This document shows, piece by piece, positions 32,715-44,877 of a stretch of DNA of 64,000 bases; the first letter of the stretch is position 1; each line of letters opens with the position of its first letter. Position numbers and translations under genes: made by a program. The stretch is from Mycoplasmoides gallisepticum (GTDB lineage Bacteria; Bacillota_I; Bacilli_A; Mycoplasmatales; Mycoplasmoidaceae). The notes under the pieces were generated by a model that saw only the letters and a program-made list of their open reading frames with translations, was not told where the DNA came from and made no database searches. The stretch lies in contig NZ_LS991952.1 of NCBI RefSeq assembly GCF_900476085.1, positions 806,001 through 870,000 on the forward strand, read 5' to 3'.

Positions 32715-33188
32715 TTACTTAACTGATTGTTCAGTGCCAGCAGCTGGTTTAGTTGATTTAACTTCAACTTTTGGTGTTGATGTTTTTTCTACTTTTTTAG
32801 CTTTTTTAACAGCAAATTTTGGTACTTTGTCAACAAATTGTAAAATTGCCATTTCAGTAGCATCACCCATTCTAGCACCTAATTTAATTACTCTAGTATA
32901 ACCACCATGACGGTCTTTAAATACTGGAGCCACTTTGCTAAATAAGTGAGCTACTAACTGATCAGCTGTACCCACTTGGGTGTTTAAAAGTTGGGCTTTA
33001 GCTCTTCTTTTGTTAACAATTGTGTTATCCTTAGCACTTGTAATTAATTTTTCTAAGTGTTTTTGGGTTTCTTTTGCTTTAGTTAAAGTTGTTATGATTT
33101 CGTTATAACTTAAGCAATCACTAAGTTGTTGACGAATGATCATCAAACGAGTTGATGTAGTTTTCCCTTTTTTATTAACGTATGACAT
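32715..33188 (-). CDS. rplQ: 50S ribosomal protein L17
   Basis: A 157-residue L17 with the conserved core TSTRLMIIRQQLSDCL and HGGYTRVIKLGARMGDATEM. The last 40 residues form a Lys/Thr/Ser-rich tail longer than in most bacteria. It follows rpoA by 8 bases, the usual end of the alpha operon. Confidence 0.96.
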   Translation of the reverse strand: MSYVNKKGKTTSTRLMIIRQQLSDCLSYNEIITTLTKAKETQKHLEKLITSAKDNTIVNKRRAKAQLLNTQVGTADQLVAHLFSKVAPVFKDRHGGYTRVIKLGARMGDATEMAILQFVDKVPKFAVKKAKKVEKTSTPKVEVKSTKPAAGTEQSVK

Positions 33189-33196
33189 AGCTTTAA

Positions 33197-34174
33197 TTAG
33201 TTATTCTTAAGTTTTAAATCGTACAGTTCGCTTAGTTTCTTATTAATTTCACGAACAGACTTCTTTCCTAGATTACGAATATTTTCAATTTCAGATTTTG
33301 AACGAGTAACTAGCTCTTCAACTGTTTGAATCCCATGTCTTTTTAAACAATTATAAGAACGAACAGTTAGATCAAGTTGTTCAATTGGAATTGATAATTT
33401 CTTGTTTTTTTCTTCAACATTTTTTTCATTCAACACTTGGATATCGTGCAATGATTTATTAATGTCGATTAATGGTTTTAAGTGGTCAGATAAAATCTTA
33501 GAAGCAATTGCGATTGCATCACCTGATTTAATCAGACCATTAGTTCCCACTTCAATGATTAATTTATCAGTAATTACATCTGAAGTTTCTTCTTCAACGT
33601 GATAACCAACTTTAATAATCGGATTAAAGTTTGAATCGATCGGAATGATTGATAATGAACCGATCTCTGAACGGTTTTCAGCTGCAGTTTTAAACCCACG
33701 ACCTCTAGTTGCATAAATATCGATCGCAACTTCAGCATCTTCAGACAACGTACAGATTTCTAAATCTTTATTGAAAACTTCAAAACCTAATGGACACTCA
33801 ATATCACCAGCTTTAATGATTCCTGCTTTGTTAGCACGAATCGTCATTACAGGTCATTTTTCAATTGGTGTCTCTGATAATGTTTCATCTGTGATCATAT
33901 TATCACTAATCCAAACAACTAGGTTTTTAATATTTAAGATGATCTGAGTTACGTCTTCTTTAACACCAGGAATAAACCCGAATTCGTGTGAGATGCCTTT
34001 GATCTTTAAAGCAAACACTGACGAACCAGGAAGATGACTTAACATTACTCTTCTAAGTGCATTACCTAGGGTGATTCCAAACCCTTTTTCTAATGGTTTA
34101 ACGATGTATTTACCATAGTTCTTGTCGTTATCTTCTTTAATAACGTTAATGTTGTATCGCAAAAATTGTTGCAT
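33197..34174 (-). CDS. rpoA: RNA polymerase subunit alpha
   Basis: A 325-residue alpha subunit. The N-terminal dimerisation domain includes [21 protein letters not shown]-type sequence and the region FIPGVKEDV. The C-terminal domain (about residues 245-325) has [16 protein letters not shown] and [13 protein letters not shown], the DNA- and factor-binding fold. The ATG at 34172-34174 is preceded by AGGAG; the in-frame start further upstream would overlap rpsK. UGA-Trp is at 33854-33856. Confidence 0.97.
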
Positions 34175-34191
34175 GTATTGCTCCTGGAAAA

Positions 34192-34557
34192 TTAACGAGG
34201 TTTTTTGGGAGGACGACAACCGTTATGTGGAATCGGTGTTACATCGTGAATTTCAGTAATAGTTAAACCACAAGCAGCTAATGATCTGATTGCAGTTTCC
34301 TTACCACGACCAACACCATTAACATAAATCTTAATCGTTGATAATCCCATTGCCATAGCTTCTTTAGCAGCTTTTTCAGCAGCTACGCCAGCTGAGTAAG
34401 GTGTTTTTTTCTTAGCACCTTTATACCCAATTGCTCCTGAAGATGATCAAGTTATAGCATTACCATTTATGTCGGTAATTGTGATAATTGAGTTGTTTGA
34501 AGTTGCATGAATGTGTGCAATACCATTGCTGGCAACTGTTTTTTTCTTCTTAGCCAT
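34192..34557 (-). CDS. rpsK: 30S ribosomal protein S11
   Basis: A 121-residue S11 of the 30S platform. The core [39 protein letters not shown] and [15 protein letters not shown] is diagnostic. A UGA-Trp splits it in the standard code. It lies between rpsM and rpoA with 17 bases to the rpoA start. Confidence 0.97.
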
Positions 34558-34566
34558 ATTTTCTTA

Positions 34567-34941
34567 TTACTTACTTTCAATTTTCTTGTTAGCAACGGTT
34601 TTTCTTGGACCCTTACGAGTTCTTGCGTTTGATTTAGTTCTTTGACCTCTTACAGGTAAACCTCTTCTGTGACGTAAACCAGCATATGAACCTACTTCCA
34701 TTAAACGTTTAATGTTTAATGCAACATCACGTCTTAAGTCACCTTCAAGCACGTAAGTACTAGCAACTGAACGAATTAAAGCTAATTCTTCATCGCTTAA
34801 GTCTTTTACTCTTTTGTTGAAGTCAATCTTTGCTTTTCTTAAAATTTCTTGAGCACGAGGCTTGCCAATTCCATAAATGTAGGTTAATGAAATTTCAACG
34901 CGCTTATTATTTGGGATGTCAATACCTAAAATACGAGCCAT
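34567..34941 (-). CDS. rpsM: 30S ribosomal protein S13
   Basis: A 124-residue S13, which contacts the large subunit and tRNA in the P site. Signatures are [31 protein letters not shown] and [20 protein letters not shown]. It lies between rpmJ and rpsK in the conserved order. Confidence 0.97.
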   Translation of the reverse strand: MARILGIDIPNNKRVEISLTYIYGIGKPRAQEILRKAKIDFNKRVKDLSDEELALIRSVASTYVLEGDLRRDVALNIKRLMEVGSYAGLRHRRGLPVRGQRTKSNARTRKGPRKTVANKKIESK

Positions 34942-34944
34942 ATT

Positions 34945-35058
34945 CTATCCTTGTCTTTGATTGTGCTTAGGGGTTTTGCAGATAACTCTTACAACCCTTT
35001 GGCGTCTAATAACTTTGCAATCTTTGCAAATTGGTTTTACTGATGATCTTACTTTCAT
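34945..35058 (-). CDS. rpmJ: 50S ribosomal protein L36
   Basis: A 37-residue L36, the smallest ribosomal protein. It begins [19 protein letters not shown] and ends [11 protein letters not shown] before TAG. The zinc-binding Cys/His set (C11, C14, C27, H32) is complete. It lies between infA and rpsM. Confidence 0.96.
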   Translation of the reverse strand: MKVRSSVKPICKDCKVIRRQRVVRVICKTPKHNQRQG

Positions 35059-35071
35059 TGTTTATTGTTGA

Positions 35072-35284
35072 TTAATGACGATAAATAATTCGCCCTTTTG
35101 TTAGATCATAAGGGCTGAATTCTACTTCCACACTATCACCAGGTAAGATGCGGATCTTGTGCATCCGAATCTTTCCTGATACGTGTGCTTCAATTAAAAG
35201 ATTATTTTCTAGCAATACTTTAAATTTATCACCTTTAATAATCTCTTTCACAACACCTTTAATACTGAGGTTTGTTTCTTTCAT
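35072..35284 (-). CDS. infA: Translation initiation factor IF-1
   Basis: A 70-residue IF-1, an OB-fold protein that occupies the A site during initiation. It includes [39 protein letters not shown] and the end [11 protein letters not shown]. It heads the infA-rpmJ-rpsM-rpsK-rpoA-rplQ group. Length matches the family. Confidence 0.96.
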   Translation of the reverse strand: MKETNLSIKGVVKEIIKGDKFKVLLENNLLIEAHVSGKIRMHKIRILPGDSVEVEFSPYDLTKGRIIYRH

Positions 35285-35484
35285 CTATAGTTTTTGTTTA
35301 ATTATCCTTAAGAAAATTCAGCTGTTTAAATAAGTGCGTAATTTTTATTTGGATATGTATAAGCAATCTTTAAAAATTGCCTAAACATTTTCAAATACAT
35401 CATAATTAAATCTTATATTGATGAAGGTAATCAATATTTAAACAACCATTATTAATTCTATCACGAAATTGCTAATCTTTAGCA
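35285..35484. other. Non-coding region upstream of infA
   Basis: AT-rich leader and promoter zone of the infA operon, lying past the 16S terminator. No gene is visible. A possible 8-base hairpin at 35468-35486 follows the 16S terminator stem on the minus strand. No convincing -35/-10 pair stands out. Confidence 0.4.
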
Positions 35485-35514
35485 ATAAAAATAGCCTAGA
35501 AAACATCTAGGCTA
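35485..35514 (-). terminator. Terminator of the 16S rRNA transcript
   Basis: A perfect 9-base stem (35492-35500 with 35506-35514) with a 5-base loop is followed on the minus strand by ATTTTTATT. It lies about 190 bases past the 16S 3' end. A further hairpin follows at once. This indicates that transcription of 16S ends here, before infA. Confidence 0.75.
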
Positions 35515-35551
35515 AAAATATTTTTTAGAGACTTTTATGAAAATAGTTAAC

Positions 35552-35580
35552 GAAATGCTCCTTGAGAACTGAATAGAATC
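35552..35580 (-). other. 3' arm of the pre-16S processing stem
   Basis: These 29 bases are complementary to 37227-37255 on the other side of the 16S gene with only two exceptions. Both exceptions can pair as G-U in RNA. The two arms would form the long stalk that RNase III cuts to release pre-16S. Confidence 0.85.
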
Positions 35581-35703
35581 CGACCAACAATTTTTAAGTT
35601 ATCAATTTGCTTTTATGGGTTTAACTTTTCTTGTTGGGTTTTAATTGTTTCACCGTTATATGTAACAGGTGTATATCGTGTTAGTGTATTAATATACTCC
35701 ATA

Positions 35704-37221
<1,518 letters not shown>

Positions 37222-37226
37222 TAACA

Positions 37227-37255
37227 GATTCTATTCAGTTTTCAAGAAGCATTTC
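37227..37255 (-). other. 5' arm of the pre-16S processing stem
   Basis: Pairs with 35552-35580 in 27 of 29 positions by Watson-Crick rules. It starts about 6 bases before the mature 16S 5' end. Confidence 0.85.
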
Positions 37256-37310
37256 TTGTTACCACGCAACCAGTGATGAAGCGACTATTTATTTACTTCA
37301 TTATGAGTCG

Positions 37311-37316
37311 ATTATA
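37311..37316 (-). promoter_or_regulatory. Candidate -10 box of the 16S rRNA promoter
   Basis: A perfect TATAAT on the minus strand lies about 90 bases before the mature 16S 5' end and upstream of the processing stem. The -35 region is weak. A rRNA gene with its own terminator and stem is expected to have a promoter in this gap. Confidence 0.55.
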
Positions 37317-37386
37317 AAAATTTAACCAACTTAAAATTTGGTGATAACCTCAAATATTCTAACACAAAAAATTAATTTGAAAAAAA

Positions 37387-37689
37387 TTATTTCAACAATT
37401 CTTTTAATTCGTTTTTAGGAATGAAACCAATTCTTTTGTCAGCCATCTTTCCATCTTGGAAAAAGATTACCGTTGGAATTGATCTGATTTCGTATTCAGA
37501 TGAGATCTCATTTGCTTGATCAACATCTACTTTAACAAATGTTCAGTCCTTTTTGTCTTGAGCTACTTCTTCAAAGATCGGACCTAAAATTTTGCAAGGA
37601 CCACATCAGTTAGCATAAAAATCAACAACAACTTTCTTGTTGGTGCTTAATAATTGGTCTAGTTCTGCTTTATTAGTTATGTGTTTCAT
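37387..37689 (-). CDS. trxA: Thioredoxin
   Basis: A 100-residue thioredoxin, a cytosolic disulfide reductant. The active site W28-C29-G30-P31-C32 is present, and its Trp is encoded by UGA. The cis-Pro loop (IRSIPTVIFF) and the closing helix are in place. Length is slightly under the usual 105-110. It lies 56 bases downstream of topA. Confidence 0.96.
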
Positions 37690-37745
37690 TATTCTTAAAT
37701 TTATTTAAAAAATTGTGTTTCCACCTTATAACTATAATTTAAAAG

Positions 37746-39905
37746 CTAAATTATTGTTGAATCTCGAATTGTCTCGTCTTTTTCAGGTTCTAGACTTTTT
37801 GTGTACTTACATTTAGGGAAATTAGAACAACCTAAAAAGGTGTTATCCTTATTTCGCCCTTTTTTCTTAGCCACTCTACGAATAAGTTTTGCGTGACATA
37901 ATTCACACTTAACCCCTTCTTCATAAACGATCTCTTTTGCTTTTTGTTCAGACTTCTCAATAAATTTACATTTCGGGAAATTAGAACAACCCACAAACGG
38001 ACCATATCGACCTTCTCGTCTTACTAACTGTGAACTACAGTTAGGACAGTTTTTGCCTTCGATGTATTCAACTTTTTTAACGATATTAGTTTTAGCTTCA
38101 TTTAAAACTTCAGAGAAATCGTTTCAAAACGCTTGAAGATAGCTAACATCATTAACCGTTCCTTGTGCGATCTCATCTAAAGTTGTTTCCATGTTTTTAG
38201 TAAATTCTTTATTGATGATCGTTGGGAAATTCTTATCTAGTTCAAATGCTAACTTTTGACCTAAATCCGTGGTTTTATAATACCGACCGTTTACTAATTC
38301 GGCATAGTTTCTTTTTAAAACGATATCAAGGATCGTTGAATACGTACTAGGACGACCGATCCCTTCAGTTTCAAGCGCTTCAATTAAAGTAGCTTGGGTA
38401 AATCTTGCTGGTGGTTTGGTTTGGTGTTCGTTTAGTAAAACATCCTTAGCTTCAAATTCTTTGTCAATAGCAAAGTGATTTAAATCTAACTTTCTTAGAT
38501 GATCCTTATCATCGTAATGGGTATAAATCTTTTTATAACCATCAAACTTTAAGGTATTGTTCACCGCATAGAACTTATTGTTGTTATTAATAAAACGAAT
38601 ATTAACAAGTTCATAAACAGCAGCTGCCATATAATGAGCTACAGTTCTAGTTCAGATCAGTTTGTACAAACTGTATTGATCACTACTAATCTTGTTTTTA
38701 ACAGAATCTGGGGTGATTGAAATATCAATTGGGTGGATCGCTTCATGTGCATCTTGCACTTTGGCTTTTTGCTTTTTATTTGCTTTAGTTTCACCATTTA
38801 GTTGTGATTGAGTTGCTACGTAATCTTTACCATACGTTTTGGCAACAAAATCTAAAACAGTCTTACCATATTCTGGACTAAGACGGGTACTATCAGTTCT
38901 TGGGTAAGAGATTAAAGCAATCTGTTCATCATCAATAGTTACCCCTTCATATAGCTCTTGAGCTACAGAAGTAATCTTCATTGATCTTCACTTTAATTTA
39001 TTAATTGCATCTTGTTGTAAAGTTGATGTCTTATAAACTTCTTTTGGGTATGAACTTTTTAGTTTAGGCGTATCAATCGCATAAACACGATACTTATCAG
39101 ATAAGTGTTGTTTAACTAGCTCAGCATCTTCTTTAGTATTGAAATCGATCCCACTGACTTCTTCAAGTTCTTTGAATCCTAACTTATCTTTAAGTTTCTC
39201 ATCAATCTTACGTAACATCAGTTCTGTGCCATCTTTAAGAATCACATCTAAAGTTCATCAAAATCGTGGTACGAACTTATTAATTAATTCTTCACGCTCA
39301 GTAATAAACTTAAGCGCAATCGATTGCACTCTTCCAGCAGAATCAGCATTAATCTTAGATTTCATTAAACTTGATAGTTTAAACCCAATTAAACGATCAA
39401 GTCTTCTTCTAGTAATTTGCGAACTAACTCAATCTTTTTGGATCTCTCTGGGATTGGCAATCGCATTTTTTACTGCTTTTTCACTAATTTCATTAAAGAT
39501 AATCCGTTTACACTTATTAACGTTAACACCTTTTTCTTTTAAGACATCATATACGTGTCAAGAGATCGCCTCACCTTCACGATCAGGGTCGGTTGCTAAA
39601 TAAATTTCGTCGGCTTTTTTAGCTTTATCTACCAATTCATCGATGATCTCTTTTTTGTTCTTAACAGCTTTTTTAACAGTTTTAGCTTTTTTAGTTGCAC
39701 TTACTCCTTTAGCTGGTTTTTTTTCTTGAATGATCTCTCATTTCGGAACAAAGTCTTCTGTGTTAAATCCTAATGTGTATTTTGGTAAATCGCGAATATG
39801 ACCAACTGTTGCAACAATTTCATAGTCGTCAGTTAAATACTTCTTGATCGTTTTTACCTTATTTGGTGACTCGATCACTAAAATCTTTGAGCTATGATTC
39901 GTCAT
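37746..39905 (-). CDS. topA: DNA topoisomerase I
   Basis: A 719-residue type IA topoisomerase that relaxes negative supercoils. The Toprim domain begins KILVIESPNKVKTIKKYL and contains YLATDPDREGEAISWH. The catalytic Tyr lies in LISYPRTDSTRL. The conserved DAHEAIHPIDIS and EGIGRPSTYSTILDIVL follow. Two C-terminal Cys4 zinc ribbons, each ending GCSNFPKC, bind DNA; many bacteria have three or four. Several UGA-Trp codons split the frame in the standard code. Start ATG 39903-39905. Confidence 0.96.
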
Positions 39906-39986
39906 GGATTATCCTTAATTATTATTAGTAGCAATACCTTAATTATTTTAATCTTAAAAACAATAAAGCAAGTAATTAGCTTTATT

Positions 39987-40002
39987 TATATATATATATA
40001 TA
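39987..40002. repeat. (TA)8 dinucleotide tract
   Basis: Eight TA units lie in the gap between rpe and topA, flanked by TTTAT and AAAG so that the whole block is nearly palindromic. It lies about 80 bases upstream of topA and could be an easily melted promoter element or simple slippage-prone sequence. Confidence 0.7.
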
Positions 40003-40038
40003 AAGATATGTTTGTTTTTGGTAAAAGAAAGAATTTTA

Positions 40039-40686
40039 TTAACTAAAAGCGCGAATCTTTTCAAGCATCTCTAACTTACTTTGATCTGATAACTGATAAA
40101 AGTAAGAACCTGAAACAAAACCAGAGACTAAACCTTTTAGTTCAATCGCTTTTTCTAAGTTAATTCCACCATCGATCTCAATCTCAAGTTTGGGATTAAA
40201 CTTGATTAATTTGGCAATATTGCGATACACTAAAGGGTTAAAAGCTTGACCTCCAGCTCCTGGTTCAACTGACATTAATGTGACATAATCAACTAATTTA
40301 ATCTGATCTAAATAATCATTAACGTCTGTATTAAATTTAAAGGCCAAACCTGCTTTTTTATTGTTCGTTTTAATATAAGCTAAATACTTATTGATTAGTT
40401 GCTTATTATTAGCCAATGGCTCAACGTGAAAACTAATCTGATCACATCTGGTTTTGGCATAAACCAAGATGTGATTAGCCACCTTATTAACCATTAAATG
40501 AACATTGATCTGATAACCTAAATCTTTTAGATTATCAACATAGCGTTCATCAAACGCTTTGTTGTTAACAAACTCATCCATTACATCGTAATGGATCTTA
40601 TTCAAGCCTAACTGCTTGTAACTAGCTAATTTATTTTGATCATAGTCATTAAGCATTGGCAAGATCGAAAATAATAAATCGCTCAT
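40039..40686 (-). CDS. rpe: Ribulose-phosphate 3-epimerase
   Basis: A 215-residue TIM-barrel enzyme that interconverts ribulose 5-phosphate and xylulose 5-phosphate in the pentose phosphate pathway. It has the N-terminal FSILPML, metal-binding HYDVMD and INVHLMV, the phosphate loop MSVEPGAGGQAF and IEIDGGIN, and VSGSYFY. It is divergent from the classical sequence (for example MSVEPGAGGQ for the common MSVNPGFGGQ). Start is 6 bases after pgi. Confidence 0.9.
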   Translation of the reverse strand: MSDLLFSILPMLNDYDQNKLASYKQLGLNKIHYDVMDEFVNNKAFDERYVDNLKDLGYQINVHLMVNKVANHILVYAKTRCDQISFHVEPLANNKQLINKYLAYIKTNNKKAGLAFKFNTDVNDYLDQIKLVDYVTLMSVEPGAGGQAFNPLVYRNIAKLIKFNPKLEIEIDGGINLEKAIELKGLVSGFVSGSYFYQLSDQSKLEMLEKIRAFS

Positions 40687-40692
40687 TATTCT

Positions 40693-41973
40693 TTATAGTA
40701 ATTTAAACATTCTTTGTTTGTAATTCTCAACCCCTGGTTGGTTATAAGGATCATGACCTAATAGTAGTGCTGATACTGAAGTTGCTACACACAACCAGAA
40801 GTAAAGATAACCAAAGCCATAAGCACTATTTTCTTTAACATCGATCTCAATAATGGGAACACCAGCAGAAGCGTGAGCTTGCTTGGTTGCTTCACATGCA
40901 ACATAGTTAAGTTGGTTAACTGATTTCTTGGTTAGATAATCTAGTTGGTCATCATTATTAAACTCTGAGTTTTTTAACTTTAGTTTGTTCTTATTAGCTT
41001 TTTCAAATGAGAACACTGTTTCAAAAAAGATCTTCTTACCATCTTGATATAGTTGACCCATTGAGTGTAAATCAGTCGTAAACACAGAGTATGTTGGGAA
41101 TAATGAATTTAATGATTTACCTTCACTTTCACCAAACAGTTGGCGGTGTTGCAACATTAAGTATTCGTGTTGTTCTTCATAAGTGATTGCAATCTCAACA
41201 TCTTTTTTCATCTCTGTGTAAAGATAATGTCTTAGTGCAGCATAAGTATAAGCTGAGTTCTTCTTTAGTTCACTAGAAGCAAATAGATCAGCTTTGGCTT
41301 TTTTAGCCCCTTCGATTAGTTGCTTATAATCAGCCCCTACAAGACCAGCAACTAATAATCCACTTGGTGTGATCGTTGAAAATCTACCCCCGATATCAGA
41401 GTAAATTGGCAACATCTCATATTTATTTTTAACCGCTATATCGTGAAGCACACCTTTTTTAGGATCAGTAATCGCAACAATTCTTTTTTGTGCTTGTTCC
41501 CCATATTGTTTGTATAAAGCTTCACGGAACAGTTTAAAACCAACTGAAGGTTCTAAAGTTGTTCCTGATTTAGAGATCACAACAATTCCCCAGTTTTTAT
41601 CCTTAACTTCCTCTAATATTTTTAAGAATGAATTTTCACTTAAACTGCGAATAAAGTGAATCTGTCTTTTTTGTTCACTAGGTAAATAAGCAACAACATC
41701 TAAGATCGCTTTAATCCCTGTAAACGATCCACCGATCCCAATAACAACAACATCTGTTACTTTTAATTTATCTCATTCAGTAATCTTATTATCAATACTC
41801 TTATAGATCTTGGTGTGGTCTTGATCAACATAATCGATCCAACCTAACATATTAGCACTTGGTGTCTTTTTATTTTTTAATTGACTAAAAATTTCATCAA
41901 GTTTAGCTTGATAGTTTTTATCTAATTTTTTATAGTCTAAACCTTTAATAAGGTTGAAGGTTAATTTAATCAT
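40693..41973 (-). CDS. pgi: Glucose-6-phosphate isomerase
   Basis: A 426-residue phosphoglucose isomerase of glycolysis. Landmarks are VVIGIGGSFTGIKAI, the sugar-phosphate loop ISKSGTTLEPSVGFKLF, the catalytic region GGRFSTITPSGL, and QLFGESEGKS; the second catalytic Lys/His region is near EATKQAHAS. UGA-Trp at 41773 joins the N-terminal 66 residues to the rest. It follows rsgA in the same direction. Confidence 0.95.
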
Positions 41974-42003
41974 AATCGCTTTGTAAGTTGTTTTACTTTA
42001 ATT

Positions 42004-42828
42004 CTAAATTATGGACTTTATCACACTTAAATATATTTGATAGATTAATGAATTAATCTTTTTCTTAAGATAACAATCAGCACTATTTTCAAGGTGTAAA
42101 CAGTCGTTAAATTTACATTTAGTTTGGTATTGAGCAAACTCAATTAAGCCACAACTTAGTTGTTGTTTAGTTAGGTTTAAGTCGTAGATGGAAAAACCTG
42201 GAGAATCAACAAGATAACCGTCTAAAAACTTATAAAGTTTTGTTGCAGTTGTCGTGTTTTTGCCTCGTTTTAGTTTGGCTGAAACGGCTTGAGTTCAGAT
42301 ATCAAGCGAGTTATCTAACCGTTTAAGTAAGGTAGATTTACCCACCCCACTATGACCACAAAAGATTGTTACCTTATTGAATAATAAGTTTTTTAAGCGC
42401 AAAAAATCATCTGGTTCATTTAATTTGAACACTTGATAGTTTATCTGTTCTAAGGCCTCAACGATCTTTTTAAATTCGTTTTGATCGTGATCTAAATCTA
42501 GTTTAGAGAACACGATCAGTGGTTTGAATCCCAATTGTGATTCAAAATAAACCATGAACTTAAACAGTTGCTTTAAATTTAGTTGGGGATCTTTAATCGA
42601 AAAAACTAAAACAACATGATCAAGGTTGGCCACCTTAGGTCGATTTAAATAATTCTTACGTTCAATTAACTTAATGATCTCACCTTGATCATTAAGTTCT
42701 AATAGATCATTAGGTGCTAAATTGATCTTTTGGTGTTTTCATCTCCCCGGAGCGTGAAGTTTTTTTAATTCATGATTAACTTCACAAAAAAGATCATTAG
42801 CATTAATACTTAAAATTCTTGCAATCAT
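42004..42828 (-). CDS. rsgA: Ribosome small-subunit GTPase RsgA
   Basis: A 274-residue circularly permuted GTPase that assists 30S maturation. An N-terminal OB-like domain (residues 1-65, with HAPGRWKHQKI) is followed by G4 FSKLDLD, G1 GHSGVGKST and G3 DSPGFSIYDL. The C-terminal zinc-binding Cys/His set (C-x13-C-x4-C-x-H region KCKFNDCLHLENSADC) is present. The ATG shares one base with the TAA stop of the kinase gene upstream (TAATG), implying coupled translation. Confidence 0.93.
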
Positions 42829-44090
42829 TACTTAACGACGCCTGAAAAATTAAAAATAATTAAACCTAAAGTTAATAGCACAATCAAAATAACTAATGCA
42901 GTAATTGTTCAAAACGTTCAGTACTTAAAAATAATTGGTTCTTTATCAACCGCAATCTCAGTTGGCATAAACTGACGATCTTTTTGCAAAACCCGTTTTT
43001 CTAACGGTTTTAATAAAGGTTGATCCTTATCAACTTTATCAAGATCTGCTAATATTTCTTCACACGAGTGATAACGATACTTTCGGTCCTCTTTTTTTGA
43101 TGCCATACATCGAAAAACGATATTTTCCACGGAATTGGGTACATCAAAACCCATCGCTTTCATCAACGGCACGTCAAACTTATTAGGTAAATTAATAATA
43201 TCTTGAGGGCGCTCTAACTTCTTATCATCGATCTTTTTATTAAACGGTTTTTGCCCAGTTAACATCTCAAATAAGATCACCCCAAATGCATAAAAATCGT
43301 ATTGCACCGTTGGCGCTTTTCACCGCATTAATGGGGTATTAGTCTTGGGATTAATAACTGGTTTATTATTCTCATCTAAAACTGGTTCTTTTTGTAATGC
43401 ATCTGGACACATGTATTCATGTGTCCCATATAGGGCTTTTTCATTTGTTAAAACTTTTAATACTGATTCTGTGCTAATCGAAGTCGAGATCCCAAAATCA
43501 ATGATCTTTAACTCTCGATAATCTTTTGATAACATCAGATTCTCAGGTTTTAGATCCCGGTGAATAATCTGGTGGGAATAATTATGTAACTTCTGAATCC
43601 CTTCAACCATTCTTCTAAAGTAGTATAGTGCTTCTTTAACTGAAAGGTTACCTTTACTAATAATATAGTTACGTAATGTCGTCCCTTGGACGTATTCCAT
43701 TACGATTACAAGAACATCATTGATTCTGATCATTCTGTTATTTCGTTCGATCAGAATCCCCTTATCATCAGTTTCATAAGTGGCAATCAGATTAGGGTGA
43801 CTAATCCGTGAAGAGGTAATTAGTTCTTGTTGTAACTTAGCCCACTTATCGTTGGTATCTTCTGGAGATCGTTTAACCAGCTTAATCACAACCGTGCTTT
43901 TTTTGGAATCATTCAGTTTGGTTGAATCTGCCGTAATGTTTTTGGCAGTATAGATCACTGAATTCATTCCCCCTGTGGTTAGTTTATTTAAAATGACATA
44001 CCGATTAAACAGTTTGTCATTCACCATTAAATAGCCTTCAGAGTTTGATTTATTTTTCTTCTTATTAACTTGCTGGTTGTTATTAGCCAT
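42828..44090 (-). CDS. PrkC-like Ser/Thr protein kinase, tail-anchored
   Basis: A 420-residue Hanks-type kinase. Residues 1-25 are a Lys/Asn-rich leader. The glycine loop is LTTGGMNSVIYTA, the catalytic loop IIHRDLKPENLM, the metal motif IDFGIS, and the activation region ends GTHEYMCPDAL. After the kinase domain and a basic linker, the last 30 residues form one transmembrane helix with almost nothing beyond. So unlike PrkC of Bacillus there are no extracellular PASTA domains. It overlaps the phosphatase gene by 8 bases and rsgA by 1. Confidence 0.93.
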
Positions 44091-44877
44091 TAATAACCTC
44101 AGTTAGTTTGACCACCACAACACTTAAGTTATCATTAGACATCGCATTCATTCCGTTTTGAATTAGATTGTCTGCTACTTTTTGCATATCATCAGTAAGA
44201 CTTAATAGGTCGTGAAACTGTTCAGGCATAACGAAGTTATAAAACCCATCTGATGATAATAATAGGTATTCATCACCCTTATTAATAAAATCAAATGAGG
44301 TGTCAAACTCAACTTTAGACGTATCTCTAGATACGATGTTAGTTAAGGCTAATAGTTCTTTTTCATTAGCTTTAAAAGTAACATCTGAAGCATTAATCTT
44401 TTTTAGGTAATTATAAAGATTATGGTCGTTAGTTATTTGGTTAACAGTTTTGTCTTTAGCAATTAAATAAGCTCGTGAGTCTCCCACTCAGAACGTGTAG
44501 ATCTTTTCATTGGCAATGATCGATAATACGATCGTTGTTGCCATCTGTTTTAATGAAACGTTATCATGTTCTTTTTGGAATTGTTTATCGTATTCATCGA
44601 TGTATTTGGCAATTTGCTTCTTACATTTAAGTAAAACTTTTTTGAACCATTCTTCCATCTTTTCATCACTAAGTTTATTAAAATTAGTTGATAAAAAGTT
44701 ATCACGGATCAGATCGCGTGTTAAAGTACTAGCAATTGCTCCACCTTTATAACCACCCAAACCATCGCACACTAATGCGATGATATTATGATACTGGTTT
44801 GTGCCAACAAAAACAGCATCCTGATTTTCTTCACGGACAATCCCTACATGGGTCGAACTTGCATATATCTTTTTCAT
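44083..44877 (-). CDS. PP2C-type protein phosphatase
   Basis: A 264-residue metal-dependent Ser/Thr phosphatase, the expected partner of the adjacent kinase. PP2C motifs are THVGIVREENQDAV, ALVCDGLGGYKGG, WVGDSRAYLI (Trp from UGA at 44488) and LLSSDGFYNFV, then SNDNLSVVVV. The metal-binding Asp residues (D20, D40, and those of SSDG and DNLS) are all present. Gene order gmk-phosphatase-kinase-rsgA is as in related mycoplasmas. Confidence 0.94.
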
